Assembly (NCBI GenBank): GCA_034440635.1
Contig: JAOTON010001130.1
Coordinates: 486,501-550,500 of the forward strand
Direction of reading: 5' to 3'
Length of the DNA: 64,000 nt
Origin: Lepas anatifera
Taxonomy: Eukaryota; Arthropoda; Thecostraca; Lepadidae
Under the pieces are notes generated by a model. The model had not been told where the DNA came from. It was given only the letters and a program-made list of their open reading frames with translations, and did not search any database. The position numbers and the translations under genes are program-made. Position 1 is the first letter of the stretch. Every line of letters starts with the position of its first letter. Below, piece after piece: positions 10,038 through 22,855 of this stretch.

Positions 10038-13000
10038 AATCGGATGATAATTTTCCTGATAATCACTGAAATGACCAGAAAAGGTCATCAACAGTTAATC
10101 GCTTAAAAATAGTAAATTTTATTTTGAGTGATAGCGAATTATGTTTTATTTCAATTTAGTCGGCTGCGAAGAAACCGCAAAATACAACAGCAGACATTGA
10201 TGTGGCATTCTTAAGCTTAGGACTCTGCGAAGTTGGGAGCCGGCGAGGCATCAAACAACTAATTAGGGTCGACGGTGATAAGTCAGCGGATTATTAGGAT
10301 TTCTCGGGTGAGAGCGTGGCTGTGTCTGTCACAGGCACTTTGATAACCTCAGCGCCTGCTGTCGGCTCAGTGGGTCATTGCGGATAAAAGAAAACCGCAC
10401 TGAAATCATAAGAGATTACTAGATATGTAAATCGTTAAGCAACACATAGTACTAAAGAGGGCACTTCGGTTTCTGGTACCAGTTTCCTGTGTGTACTACT
10501 GCCGGCCGGGTCGGATGTGACAGGAGCTTCGTCATACATAACCACGCTTAAATCGGTCAGATTCAAGTGTTTCCATGTCTTATTTTCCTGTTCGTGTCCC
10601 ACCCACTATACACCGCGGCCCGGCCGCCTTCAAGCCACGTGCGATTCGCTCTCCTGGCCCTGACCCCGAGGTAGAGACTGGATGGATACGACCGTCCCTA
10701 CTTCTACCTGTCCATACCCGTGCATTGTATTCTTACCAAATCTATGTTTGATGAGCCAGATGGAAAACATGTATTGCTTTATTGAAACAGACAGGTCAAA
10801 CTTCTTCTCTCTTTTCTCTTCTGAAAAAGACTTGACAGAATTTTGACGACGAGAATTAGGAACAATACAGTGTGTTTGCGAAACAGTCGCTCATCAAACG
10901 TGTATTCGGCGCGTCATTGCAAATATATAGGTAAAGTTCTTCACAAGAATTCACTAACAGTTGTCTCGGAGATACAGAATCAGGGACGCGTGCGTACAGA
11001 AATTGACGAATCTCAGGTGACGAATGACAGGTTGAGGGCCATCTCGTCTGTAACTAGGCCACCGGAGTCGAATTCTGGCACACGAAGTGTGGTCAAATGT
11101 AACGTCTGGCCGCTTCATCCGGGGCCATTTGGATTGAGACTGTGCACTAGGCTAAGCTTTGCAGCCTTCACCACTGAATTAATTCCCTTTATGGGCTATT
11201 CATATTGATATTTGTTTTGCAAAACAATAGGCTCCTGAATGTACATTTTTGCAAGAATAAAAATTTCCCTGATTATCAGGCATCTGCCCCTGTTATTTTT
11301 TCTTCACCGAGAAAATAAATAGGCTACAACAATTTAACGTTTGGGTGACTCATGTTGGAAAATTTTGCGTAGGGCAGCCCTAAAAACATGTGCGGTAATT
11401 GTAAAGGCATAACGGCGTTATTGACATAATTTCACGCTTCTCTTCGCTAGTTTTTCCCACAAGCTTCAAAAAGGTGAGATGCGGAATGTAAAACAGGCCA
11501 GCGCTTCACCTGGACGGCGGGATCCGGGCTGGCACTGATTAGAGATCAGACGGCCCGCTAGCTTGCAGGCTGCACAACCAGACAGCTCAGTCAATACCAA
11601 CAGCTGGTCTGGAATGCTGGCGCGGAAACGCCTCCGTTCCAGCGTGAAATCCTACCCGGCGCCAAATTTGGCCGCGCCCGCGCATGCGCAATGGCTGCCA
11701 CCACTGAGTCAGGTGTTTGTGTTGGGGCCAGATGATCGCGGCCTCCGGCTGTAGTCAGCTGAAACCGCTGGCGGTGAACCCAGCTCTGAACCCCATCGTA
11801 GCCTCTCAAAGGAGGGAAACGTTAGCTTGGAGGTCGCAGCTATAGTGATACTAAAAATGCTGCTTTCTTTTTTGCTGAATACCACTGTTTTGGCTTTATT
11901 TGTAAGGGGAATGCTTGGGTGGTTCCCTATGTTAAATGCATTTGGAAGTTTGTGCTTTATGGCGATAGTCCCAATAGGAGGTGGGGAACACTCTAATCAA
12001 TTCGTCTTTATGCGTGTCTGAGACAAGAATCACTGGATGTCTGGATGTGTCTGGATGAAGCAAAACACTTTGCTTTAATTGGTTCGTTATAGGATGAACA
12101 CCTGCTCAATGTATACAGGTATCTATATATTTGCATATCGAACAAATATCTTTGTTTGTCCGGCATATTGAGAGTTTAAAGGGGTGATTTTGCCATGTTT
12201 AAGCTCTAGCAGATTTTCCCTCAAGAGTTCCACAAATCTAGGTGCCCACTCCTGCTGAAGTATAGGTGGCATGGCCGGACGGAGTGAGTATGGAGACTAT
12301 TCACAAGTCATGGTGACATGCAGTGACATTTTCCGGGTAATTGACGACTCCTTCGCTCGGTAGAAGTCGATCTCGGATCGCCCTTAAACTCAAATAACAG
12401 CGAGCGACAGCAGGCGTCCTGTTTACAAGCGATGGCATTTACCAACTACATAGCGATTCCCACGCCCATCAGAATCAGTGTGAAGTTACTGTGCGAGGTC
12501 TGATTTTTTTTGGGAGGGGGGGCATGCAATTAGAGTGGCCTTCAGCACTAGCCGCTGTTGCTTTCCTCTGGATTAAACTTCGGCCATATTAAAACTCCGA
12601 ATCGAGCGTTGACTTTATACCCCACCCCTGGCAGAGCTGAAAGTGCGCTTGCCCTCCTATGAAGGAAACCTTCAGACCGGCAGGTCAATAGCCGATTGAG
12701 TGCGGTCCATTGTGCGGCCTTGCCGTTGCATACGAGAACAGCTTCCGCCGGGTGCGGGAATCTCAAATTACCTGGTTGATGCCATTACGTGTAAACAGGA
12801 GTATAATGTTCACCACCTGTCGTTTGGGCTTTGTGGTGTCTACCAGGGGAGTCAATTTCCAGAAAAAAATCCAGAATTTAGGATAGTGTTAATAACATTC
12901 TCATCAAAAGCGTAATATCACATCTTTTTTTAGCTTTCTCAGGTACCCTTTGAACAGGTTAAAACAAATTGTAGGTGCTGAAAATAAAATAAAATCATAG

Positions 13001-13487
13001 ATCATAGAGGTGACCAGTACGTGCTTTCTACTGATTTTCGTATGCAATGAAGAATGCTGGTGATTTTCCCAAATTTACCAACCAATCACCTCAAAATGCA
13101 TGCCAGCATCACAGACTCCTCATTTTAGGCATTGGTACATAAATGCACTATTGTATCGATCTGGGTCGGAGTGAAGGCAGTGCCGGTGAAAATATATCTC
13201 GTGAGAATATTTCGGGAAAAGCAGGTAATAAAGAAATTACTGGGCACGGGACACAGTTGGCCGCAATACCCGACAACTTGGTTACTGCGCTTCACACCAA
13301 CAATGCGAAGCAGATTTGGATAGAGAAGATAAGGGCTACATGCTATTGCTAATCTAATGAAACAACCTGTACGTGCTGAGTGTTTGGGTGTATAATGATA
13401 GAACAGGGTATTTTGAAGGTTTTTAAAATATCTAATGATTTCAGAAGAACGAAAGGAGCTAACAAAATGAATGCCTTTCCTCTTACT
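10038..13487. other. No recognisable gene
   Basis: Open frames here (for example 10843-11208, 121 codons, plus strand) have no motif I recognise and no flanking splice or promoter logic. GC-rich islands occur at 10600-10680 and 11500-11780. A non-coding first exon of the LIM gene could lie in the left part, but I cannot place it. Confidence 0.4.
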
Positions 13488-14309
13488 TTAACCCTCGCCC
13501 ACCGGGGGGCCTCGATGGCCCCCTAGGTTTTTCCGGATAGCCGAAAACGACGAGGCGCAGCACCGCGGTTAGGGCTCACCCTCCTGACTTTTCCCATCAT
13601 CCCTGAAATTTTTACCCCGGGTCACCCAGGTCGGTCCGACGAGGTCACCAGGTCACCTACTTCCTTTGAGCTCTGTAGGCTCATTTCAAACTCGATCGAT
13701 TTGAAACTTCCTCCTTCATGCCCTCCGGGTCTACAGGTGTTATCCGGGTTTTTGTTTCGTGCCCTGAGGTCGGTCCGAGGCGACCTCTCCCATTGGAAAG
13801 CATGGGGAAAGCTATTTCTGATATAAAACCCACAAAATGATTGCATACTCGACTGCTCGACAACGTTTTTGGACACCTTTCGGTCCCGGGGTCTTTTGCC
13901 TTTGCTTTCAGGCATCGGTCCCAGAGGTCAAAACAGTATTTTGACTAACTTTTGACCTAATTGGCTGGTGGTGACAACACTACGTGTTTGTTTGTCTGGC
14001 TTTCTTTGATATACGGGGTTTTTGACCTTCGTGACCTCGGTTATTGGTACAGGTGCTCTGGGGTCAACCACTGGCGGGGTCTTTCGCCACATAGCGGAAA
14101 GTACTGGCATTGTATAATGTTTTCGGCCTCATGCTCTATGCATGTTTGCCCGTTTGTTATTTGCTATTTGGTGAAATAGCCATCTTGACCTATTTGCCTC
14201 TGGGTAACCATGACTGCTAAACATGGTTCTGATGCGTTTTGACTTGTTTGGCTACGCCCATATTTTGGTGGGGGGCCTTGATCCGTGGGGCGGTGGCGAC
14301 CCCGGTTAA
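13488..14309 (-). mobile_element. TTAA family 2 element, diverged copy
   Basis: 822 bp bounded by TTAA. The left terminus (TTAACCCTCGCCCACCGGGG, followed by the CCTCGATGG block) is the inverse of the right terminus of the 22856 and 24589 copies. It is shorter and more diverged than those, with a shortened right end (GGTGGCGACCCCGGTTAA). The GGTCA-rich interior is still recognisable. Confidence 0.8.
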
Positions 14310-14967
14310 ACAGGGCTGCACATTCAATCTGCTATGAAAATATTTAGGTCTGTCCTGTCTCCATAACCATAAGGAATACACCCCCCCCCATAATTTCTAC
14401 ACCAAAACGAGAGACAGTTTCTAGTCACAATGCCAGAGAGGACTTCTCAGTTCTCAGGTTGTTTTCTTCTTTTTTCATTTTCATGTAGCTTGGCTTGCTG
14501 ACGACAAGGATATTAAGCTCTTCTTTAAATTGTATTTCCATTTTTTACATCACTTCGTTTTGGATGGGACCATTGTACCAAACCACAGCTGAGCTCCACT
14601 AAGATAAACAGTGACGTCTTCAGTTTTGATGACCTTATGTGTTAAAAATCTAAAGCAAGGAAAGTGCGCCTAACAAGCTTATCATAGCGGTTACGTTTGA
14701 ATCTAGGCGCTAGATTTTAAGCATTGTAACTATCGCTTACCGGGGAAAGAAAAACGGGTAATTGCTCCCAGATTTTGCCGATTTTCTTAAACATAGCTAT
14801 GTTTTTCCCATTGCACCGCTCCCCCTCCCCAAGCCATCGGTCCGGATCCGAACCAGATCCTGATATGTATGCTTTCCTAAGTGAGTCCTCTCATGCACCA
14901 CGTACAGTCCACCCTCTTGCATTTTACCAAGGCCTTATATACATCACGTGCGCATTTTACATACGCA
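14310..14967. other. No recognisable gene
   Basis: AT-rich sequence with a short C-run near 14382-14390; nothing else seen. Confidence 0.5.
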
Positions 14968-14975
14968 CGTGATCC

Positions 14976-15174
14976 CAGGGCATATTTTAAGCCACAAAGT
15001 GGTGGGCATTTTGCCCACCAGTCCCCCATGCTATGTCCACCAGTGAACTTCCAAGAAAGGCCCAGTGCCCACCAGTCACCAATCATTTGATGCTCTAGGA
15101 ATGCCCTTTTGGTGACAATTCGTGCCCTTTTCAGCCAAATGCCCACCAGTCGCAATTTCTTAAAATATGCTCTG
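14976..15174. mobile_element. hAT-like miniature element (199 bp)
   Basis: Perfect 8-bp target duplication CGTGATCC at 14968-14975 and 15175-15182. The terminal inverted repeats are CAGGGCATATTTTAAG on the left and CTTAAAATATGCTCTG on the right, followed inward by a shared GGTGGGCATTT block. Eight-base duplications and CAG..CTG ends are typical of hAT elements. It is too short to encode a transposase. Confidence 0.88.
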
Positions 15175-15182
15175 CGTGATCC

Positions 15183-17993
15183 TGTCTTTTATTTATCCAA
15201 ATCTGTTTCTGTTTATTCTATGTATGTATGTATGTATTCACATCAGCTGGTCTTTCCACACACCACGCATTATTCTAAGACCTTTGTCAAAAACATAGTC
15301 AAATGTCAGTGCTCCAGCACATCGTCATGAACTGAACATAATAACTACATGCCCGGACATGATATGAGAGTTGCAAATTTAAAATAGAAATGTAAGATAT
15401 GATACTACGTACCATAGCATACGATCACTCCACACACCAAGCCTGATATTCTTTTTAAAGACACAATAGCTTGTTGTCCGAGGATTTCCGACTAGTACAC
15501 AAATATTGCTGTAAACAGGTGACGCGTCAGCATTAAATTTCCGTTTTTCGGGTGTTGTATTTCGTGCACGGCAATTTCCGATGTTGACATGCTTCATTTT
15601 CACGGCGAATTACGATCGTGACATAGGCAGATGCAAGGGGCAAAGGGACACATGCCTGCCCCGAGTAGGCGGTGCTCCTTGAAATGGTCATGGTGCCCCT
15701 GAAAGGTCGAGGCGTCTCCTGAAGCTCTATTTTTCATCTTCCCCCCCGGATGGCGAGTGTCGGTGCCCCCAAGATATGATTTAGCGCCCACCTGATATTT
15801 GTTTTAGTCCAAAAGAGGCCACTCTGGGCTGAATAGTGCCCCTAACCCTGTGGTCACCCCCCCCCCCCAATTGGCAATCCTGAATCCACCTGTGGGCTGC
15901 GGTACGTGTTTCAGGTGCAGGGCCTACTCTTTAAACCAGATGCAGATACAATGTTACGCCTGCACAATGGTGCCGTGTGACAAGTTCCCTCTCACATGAT
16001 TTGTCTGGCATCAGCCATCACTGCATCCTGCATTATGTTGTAAGTATATTTAGATGGTCCCCTTCATTTGTGCGTTTTAAGTAGATGGACAAAACGTTAA
16101 AGTTTGGTGACAGGGAGATGCCCGTCCTCGCGGGTGAGCTTGTTAAATGAAACAAGCTTCTCGGAAACTAGGTTACTGTTTCTAAATCACGCGAGATTGT
16201 CCTCTTTAACTTCAAGGTCTTCCTGGTCGCTCCCAGGATTGTGCTGTGTCCGACTGTGACAACCTGAGGATGTGAGTGCGGGAGGGGGAGATGTTTGCGC
16301 GCCAGCAGGGGAGGAGGGAGGGGTGACAGATGTCGTGTCTGCCACGTCACGTCACGTCAGGTGCCTGTCCTGGCCTTGAGATGCCAACTCAGGTCGGAGG
16401 TCAGGCAGCCACGATTGAGGAGAAGTGTTAGATTTGGACACCTGACGGATCTGTGACATCAGCTTCGTACTAGTTTTAGCACCTGCTCCTCTAAACGTCC
16501 CAAGCATTGCTGTTTTAGGCGGAAAACATGGCGAAAAGTTGGTTTTTAACAACTGTAGCATATACTCTTTCAACCAGGGACGGATCCCGGCGATCGGTTT
16601 GGGAGGACCATACTGACATCGACCATCAACAAAACAGATGTTATCAAATTTTCACATCAGCTACACCTGAGCAATCTCGTCACGCAAGAGGGCCCCTCAA
16701 ATGTCTCAATTATGTCATCAGAAAACATTTTGTAACTGCCACATAATTGTGAGCACAAATCATGCTTCAAACGCGAAAGATTCCTTCACTTTTTGATCAT
16801 CCTCAGGAGGAATTTATTTCACTCCTGAAGGGGTACACAAATTCCAAGTGAATAGAAACGCTTAAATATGCCTCTTTCTGACAGCCACGTCCTCTCCAAG
16901 TGATCAATTATGTAACCCTAGTTTGCTTGGAGGGGGAGGGCTATCGCCCTCGATTCCACTTCGGGGGGCCATGACTGGATTGGTCCCAATGCATCCGCTC
17001 CTACTTTCAACAAAGCAAAATAGATGTATTTTGTTTGAACCGTCTACTGAAAAAAATACAGATCTTAACATCCCACAGCGGATAATTCGACACAGGACGT
17101 GAACAAAGTAAAGAGTACTCCAATACGTTCGGGTGGAGCACTGCATTGTTTTGTTGCACGCAGTGCTTTTCTATCTTCATATTTTATCATTTATTTTATC
17201 GTATTTAAAGCCTTAGAACAGGCCAGACCCATCATTAATTGGGCATAAGAGCCCGGGATTCAGCTATATTGAGGATTTTGTCTGATCTCTACCCGTTTGA
17301 GAGGCCGTACTATTACCTCATCCTGTCCCCGCAGGTTAACATTTTGCATCATACATAGCTCTCAGACATAGGTATCATATGTGACCCAATCCAACGACAA
17401 AATTCCACTCAGTTATACAGCACTGAGGACATTCCATTTATTGATACATGCTGCACATTGTTCTGATACATCCTGCGTTCGTTGTGATACAGAAGAGTCG
17501 ATAGATACGGCTGACACCGGTTCGGCCGTCGTGCCGCGCTTTCTGTTTAACGCTCTGCTTGCCAAGGTCAGCAACCGGCCCAGACGTTCAACATTGAACA
17601 GAGCACGTGACTGCAGCCAGATTGACAACCATGACGTCACTGGTCATTGGTATGTGCGTGTGCATATACATGCCTATTTTTACGGTGGTGTGTTTGTGCA
17701 TTTATATGAGTTCTGCACATGACTGTCGCCTGCAGTTTACCCCCTCACCAAATCTGATCGCTGACAAGTTATAACTTTGAATGAGTTTTCAATATGCACA
17801 ATACAACATAATGCAATAGGTACAAACGGATTAAAGGAAATGGACCCATCAACATTTCAAAAATAACTGTTTGCAGCCAGCGTAAGTCCGGAAATCTGGC
17901 CTCAAATGTTTTCCCCGCCTTTAATCGCTCAGACCAAAAACATAGCCATTTTCTTGCAATGTATGATGTCATCAAAAAGACTGTGGCTCCCAT
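15183..17993. other. No recognisable gene; decayed repeats
   Basis: A second copy of the CTGAATCCACCTGTG motif (15878-15893) follows a run of C's, as in the LIM intron. The sequence CAGGGACGGATCC near 16576 resembles a hAT terminus, but without a partner. Open frames at 17381-17722 and elsewhere show no family resemblance. Confidence 0.4.
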
Positions 17994-18274
17994 CAGGCTG
18001 AACTAAGCAACACGTGTAATTACCAGGCTGAACTAAGCAACACGTGTAATTACCAGGCTGAACTAAGCAACACGTGTAATTACCAGGCTGAACTAAGCAA
18101 CAAGTGTAATTACCAGGCTGAACTAAGCAACACGTGTAATTACCAGGCTGAACTAAGCAAAACGTGTAATTACCAGGCTGAACTAAGCAACACGTGTAAT
18201 TACCAGGTTGAACTAAGCAACACGTGTAATTACCAGGTTGAACTAAGCAACACGTGTAATTACCAGGCTGAACT
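17994..18274. repeat. 30-bp minisatellite, 9 copies
   Basis: Unit CAGGCTGAACTAAGCAACAC plus GTGTAATTAC, nine near-identical copies and a final partial copy that runs into unique sequence. Each unit carries the palindrome ACACGTGT (E-box core CACGTG); single-base variants are at the fourth (AAGTGT), sixth (AACGTG), eighth and ninth units (GGTTG). Confidence 0.95.
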
Positions 18275-18574
18275 CCGGGGCGTCACTCACAGCATGTCGA
18301 CGCTGCAGCATTGTTGTCATTGTAAAAGTGTATCACGTGATTGCGGGGCATGTTACGCAGTGAGGATTTAGACCAATCAAATTTTTTGAACCAGATGGAA
18401 AGGTAATCGGGGTTTAAATAAGGGTGATAAGGCTCCCTGTTTTGAACTTTAAATTGTGCGCAAATTCAATGTAGAGAGCGTTGGGTCAAATAAAATATGC
18501 TGATAGTGGTTTCTCGACACATTCTACAGAGCTGCTACCTTACATCGAAACATGTTATAAAGGTGGGACACTCC

Positions 18575-18970
18575 CAGTGGCGGATCCAGGGTGGGGGGGA
18601 ACAAAAAGGCATTGCCCCCAAACGGAAAAGCTCAGGGCAATACTATATTTTTGCCCCCCAAAGCGATCGACCTCCTTTTTCCCCCGACTCCTTTTTAGTT
18701 TATAAGCAAGATTTTGGTGCTTCAACTCTCAACTTCAAACAGAACCAGTTAAGCTCAGTGTAAATATAGGCCCTTGGATAGGAAAAAAGTATCTCGAGCC
18801 CATGTTTTTCACCCTGTGACGTTTTTTATTTTTTTATTTTTGCTTTTAGCCGCAAATACCCAAAATTCTACCAGCAAGTAATATTGTATTGCTTATTTTT
18901 TCTGCGCGACGTTTTTTTCTTTTCTCCTTTGGTTTGCCCCTCCCAAACCGACCGGCTAGATCCGCCACTG
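18575..18970. mobile_element. hAT-like miniature element (396 bp)
   Basis: Perfect 8-bp duplication GACACTCC at 18567-18574 and 18971-18978. The ends are CAGTGGCGGATCCAGG and, inverted, CAGTGGCGGATCTAGC. No transposase is encoded. CAGTGGCGGATC-type termini are common in arthropod hAT elements. Confidence 0.9.
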
Positions 18971-18978
18971 GACACTCC

Positions 18979-21587
18979 CTGTAATATTCATAATTTCAGT
19001 GAACTTTGAATCATGCAAGAAGTCGCGGATCTTCGCTAACTCAATAAAGTGGCCGCCTTCAATATTATAGACCCAAAACGTCTGCTTGACTTCAGCCAAC
19101 ATAAAAGTGTTGCTGTCGGAAAACGCACTCATGATTTCTGCGAAGCATCGTTGCGTATTATAACAGTGAGCTGCCTTGGTTTTAAATTTTGAGATTGGAA
19201 ACAACATTAAGCGTGGAAAAATGATTGACCTAATTTTCGTATTAAGCGAATATATGGAAATTCAATATACCGTGTAGGTATATGACAAAATGATCACGCC
19301 GATTATTCTGAGGCAAACGCACGTCCCGTAGTAAATTATATATCCTGCAAGATTGTCAGTCCGAAGACCTCTAGCAAACACTTAGATCTGTCATCTATAG
19401 CCCTGGGGGCTGAGGTTTTATTTTAGAAATGTGCAGTGTGACGCCACGCCGCCCTCTCTAGAACTTTTCCTGGACAATTAAGGTCTGGGCGATTAAGTTC
19501 CTGCTATATGTTTCCATCACTTGGATGGGTTCTCCTATAAAGAATCCGTGGCGGCACCCAGGGACGGATCCAATATATCGCTGCGAGCGCTAAGGCCCGG
19601 TGGAGGGGGATGAACCATTTGCCACCTTGGGGCGACTTTTGGTAACATAAAGGGAGCCTGTGCGACAATAATTTTTGAAGCTGACTATGCTGTTTCAGGC
19701 AGACCCGACTAAAATGATAAAAATAAAAAACGTCGCCAGGGAATATGAGAAAGTGTCTCTTGTCAAATACAAAGGGTCTGAAAACAGTGCCTCTCATAGA
19801 TGGATCCAGGATTTTTGATGGGGGGATCACATGGTCAGATGGGGAGGGGGTATCATGTGGATTAGGAGCTGCCACTTTTGGGCGGGAAAACCTATAAGGT
19901 GGCCGCCAAAACCTATGGCGGGGGCGCTGATATTCGCACCCTGGAGAGCAGTGGGGTAAAACGCGACCTTCAGGGGGGCCGAGGATCGAGCGAGGAAGGG
20001 GGAGTGGCAAGTACACCTTTTCCCTAATTCTGCCTCTGGTGCTTCTACCCGAATTACTGTCTAAAACCGACTTCACGCCACGACGGCCTTTGGAGACTTT
20101 TAGGAACAATCCCTGTGCCCAAACTATCGCATCTGCGTCTGGTGGATGATGCTAAATCCACAGCTTTCTACATAAATGTAAGGTGACGCATGAACTTTTC
20201 TTTGTAGTCTACAAACAACTTTGTTTTAGTGATACAACGGAACTATCATGCTCTAGAAGGCGGTCAAAAGTGAACGAGGGTGGTCCATGATGCAGTGGGC
20301 CGCCCAGGACTGAAAAAGAGCGACCAATCATAAAACACGGTCATCCAACTACAAAGTAGATGCCGACCGCAGGTAAATGAGTATGGTTCACGCTTAAGTG
20401 GCCCGCTTTAAGGATGCAAAGGGCGCCCAGTGCTGGAGGCAATCCACCACAAAGTAGAGGGCGGGAGAAGTGAATGGGGGCGGTCCACGTCGAAGTGGGG
20501 CTCCCAGTGGATTGTCGCAGGCAACTGATTCAAAATAAGGAAAGGCTCACGGTGGGATAATCAAGACTCAGGTGGTCTGTTGCTTACGTTTGAGTCCAAA
20601 ATTTACTGTTCTTACCCAAGCCGCGCGCTTCGTCCCCCCTTGTATTCATTTCTGGCACATTGGGGACATAAAAATGTAATTTTAGAATCCCAATCCGGCC
20701 TGTTTTATTACAAAAATAATATTTGACCTTAGACGGTTGATTTTTAGTATTTACCAATCGTTTCTCTCACTTCTAGGATTTCTTTCTTGCTTCATAATTA
20801 CATCCATTTGCTCAAGCTCTGAGTGACTTACAATTGACTTACATTCTCGAGAATAAATGAATTATTTCCCAGGTGAGTAATACATAAAGATTCTTAGTGT
20901 TTTGTAGTCGGGTACAGGACTTCAACAAACACAACTACTACATAGGTACGCTGCACAGGCTGCGTCTGACGGTTGCGCCTGACGACATTGTTTGCTAAGT
21001 TATCACTGATGTAGACCGCCTGTTGTGACAGCGGCGACACAACAAATGTCTAAGCTTGCCAGGTCCCCCTTACCCCAGAAGAGACTCTTAATTTCATTGC
21101 CATGGAGCACTGACTGGTGCATTCGTGCTGCGTAAGAAGGTTGTGAGTTTGGGATGCTCACTCCCTTCCAGAATCTTTTATCGTATGATTGGTCCAATAG
21201 CCAAATTTCTTATTGGACAGTGGTGACCAGCCACAACACCGCTGTTTTGACAGACAGAAGGGGCTGCAATTAGGTAATTAAATATAGACGAGCGTTGGCA
21301 GGAAATAGCACACATGTGATATTCCTCAGCATTTAGAATATATATTTTAGGCCAGCTCATTTAAAAAAGTCATATACACCAGCAATCGCTCTATTCCTCG
21401 CCACATCAAATTTATATTCAATGTTTTGCAAAACATTGCCATGAATTTCACGCGGCTGAGAGGTGTGGCTTCTGTGAAGCGCCCACTGCTCTGGCATACA
21501 TTGAAGCTATTTTGGTGAATGGGGTCAGGCGGCTCCGACGAGGGCCGAGGCTCCTGCCGGGGCCTCAGGTCCACCCGGTGCCGGGAC
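18979..21587. other. No recognisable gene; hAT-like debris
   Basis: Motifs ACGGATCCAATAT (19563) and TGGATCCAGGATTTTT (19801) resemble decayed hAT ends. A 201-codon minus-strand frame (19504-20109) reads through them and is rejected as a gene. The end of this stretch (21530-21587) is GC-rich. Confidence 0.4.
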
Positions 21588-22625
21588 ACTCACCGGTGGT
21601 TACCCTGGCATCACTATACGCCACACCGGTGGTTACCCTGGCATCACTATACGCCACACCGGTGGTTACCCTGGCATCACTATACGGCACACCGGTGGTT
21701 ACCCTGGCATCACTATACGCCACACCGGTGGTTACCCTGGCATCACTATACGCCACACCGGTGGTTACCCTGGCATCACTATACGCCACACCGGTGGTTA
21801 CCCTGGCATCACTATACGCCACACCGGTGGTTACCCTGGCATCACTATACGCCACACCGGTGGTTACCCTGGCATCACTATACGCCACCGGTGGTTACCT
21901 GGCATCACTATACGGCACACCGGTGGTTACCCTGGCATCACTATACGCCACACCGGTGGTTACCCTGGCATCACTTATGCCACACCGGGTGGTTACCCTG
22001 GCATCACTATACGCCACACCGGGAGGTTACTCTGGCATCACTATACGCCACACCGGTGGTTACCCTGGCATCACTATACGCCACACCGGTGGTTACCCTG
22101 GCATCACTATACGCCACACCGGTGGTTACCCTGGCATCACTATACGCCACACCGGTGGTTACCCTGGCATCACTATATGCCACACCGGGAGGTTACCCTG
22201 GCATCACTATACGCCACACCGGTGGTTACCCTGGCATCACTATACGCCACACCGGTGGTTACCCTGGCATCACTATACGCCACACCGGTGGTTACCCTGG
22301 CATCACTATACGCCACACCGGTGGTTACCCTGGCATCACTATATGCCACACCGGGAGGTTACCCTGGCATCACTATACGCCACACCGGTGGTTACCCTGG
22401 CATCACTATACGCCACACCGGTGGTTACCCTGGCATCACTATACGCCACACCGGTGGTTACCCTGGCATCACTATACGCCACACCGGTGGTTACCCTGGC
22501 ATCACTATACGCCACACCGGTGGTTACCCTGGCATCACTATACGCCACACCGGTGGTTACCCTGGCATCACTATACGCCACACCGGTGGTTACCCTGGCA
22601 TCACTATATGCCACACCGGGAGGTT
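21588..22625. repeat. 33-bp minisatellite, about 31 copies
   Basis: Unit GGTGGTTACCCTGGCATCAC plus TATACGCCACACC. Because 33 is divisible by 3, long frames appear in several phases (VVTLASLYATP or GVAYSDARVTT repeats), but base deletions near 21885-21900 and an indel near 21973 shift every one. Variants CACACCGGGAGG recur at about 22017, 22184, 22350 and 22615. On the minus strand the array ends in CCACCG followed by GTGAGTGT, a donor-like junction at 21594/21593. Confidence 0.95.
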
Positions 22626-22855
22626 ACTGCGCTTGATTCATCACTTGTCGTGGGAGGGCCAGGGCTTATCATCTGGCTGTGACTAGATAATGAATCAATA
22701 GGCGTATCAACTGGCTGTGAATAGATAACGAATCAATAATATAACTGAGCAGTGGAGGGAGACCTTATTTTCAGCCATATGCGCACCAGACACTGCCGAG
22801 TCTCAACACTAGGAAGAGGAATGCCTTCGTAACCGATGTCAAACTAAAATGAATG

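Noticed and set aside
10843..11208. 121-codon plus-strand frame
   Set aside because: No recognised motif, signal peptide or splice logic; treated as chance.
17994..18274. CRISPR-like array
   Set aside because: Units are contiguous with no unique spacers and the context is eukaryotic. The same holds for the 48-bp and 33-bp arrays.
19504..20109. 201-codon minus-strand frame
   Set aside because: Pro/Arg-rich low complexity crossing decayed hAT-like ends (LDPSMR and YWIRPWVPP are translations of GGATCCA-type transposon termini). No family resemblance.
21512..22686. Plus-strand frames of 374 and 387 codons
   Set aside because: Translations of the 33-bp minisatellite in two phases. They switch register at base deletions and have no start context or non-repetitive domain.
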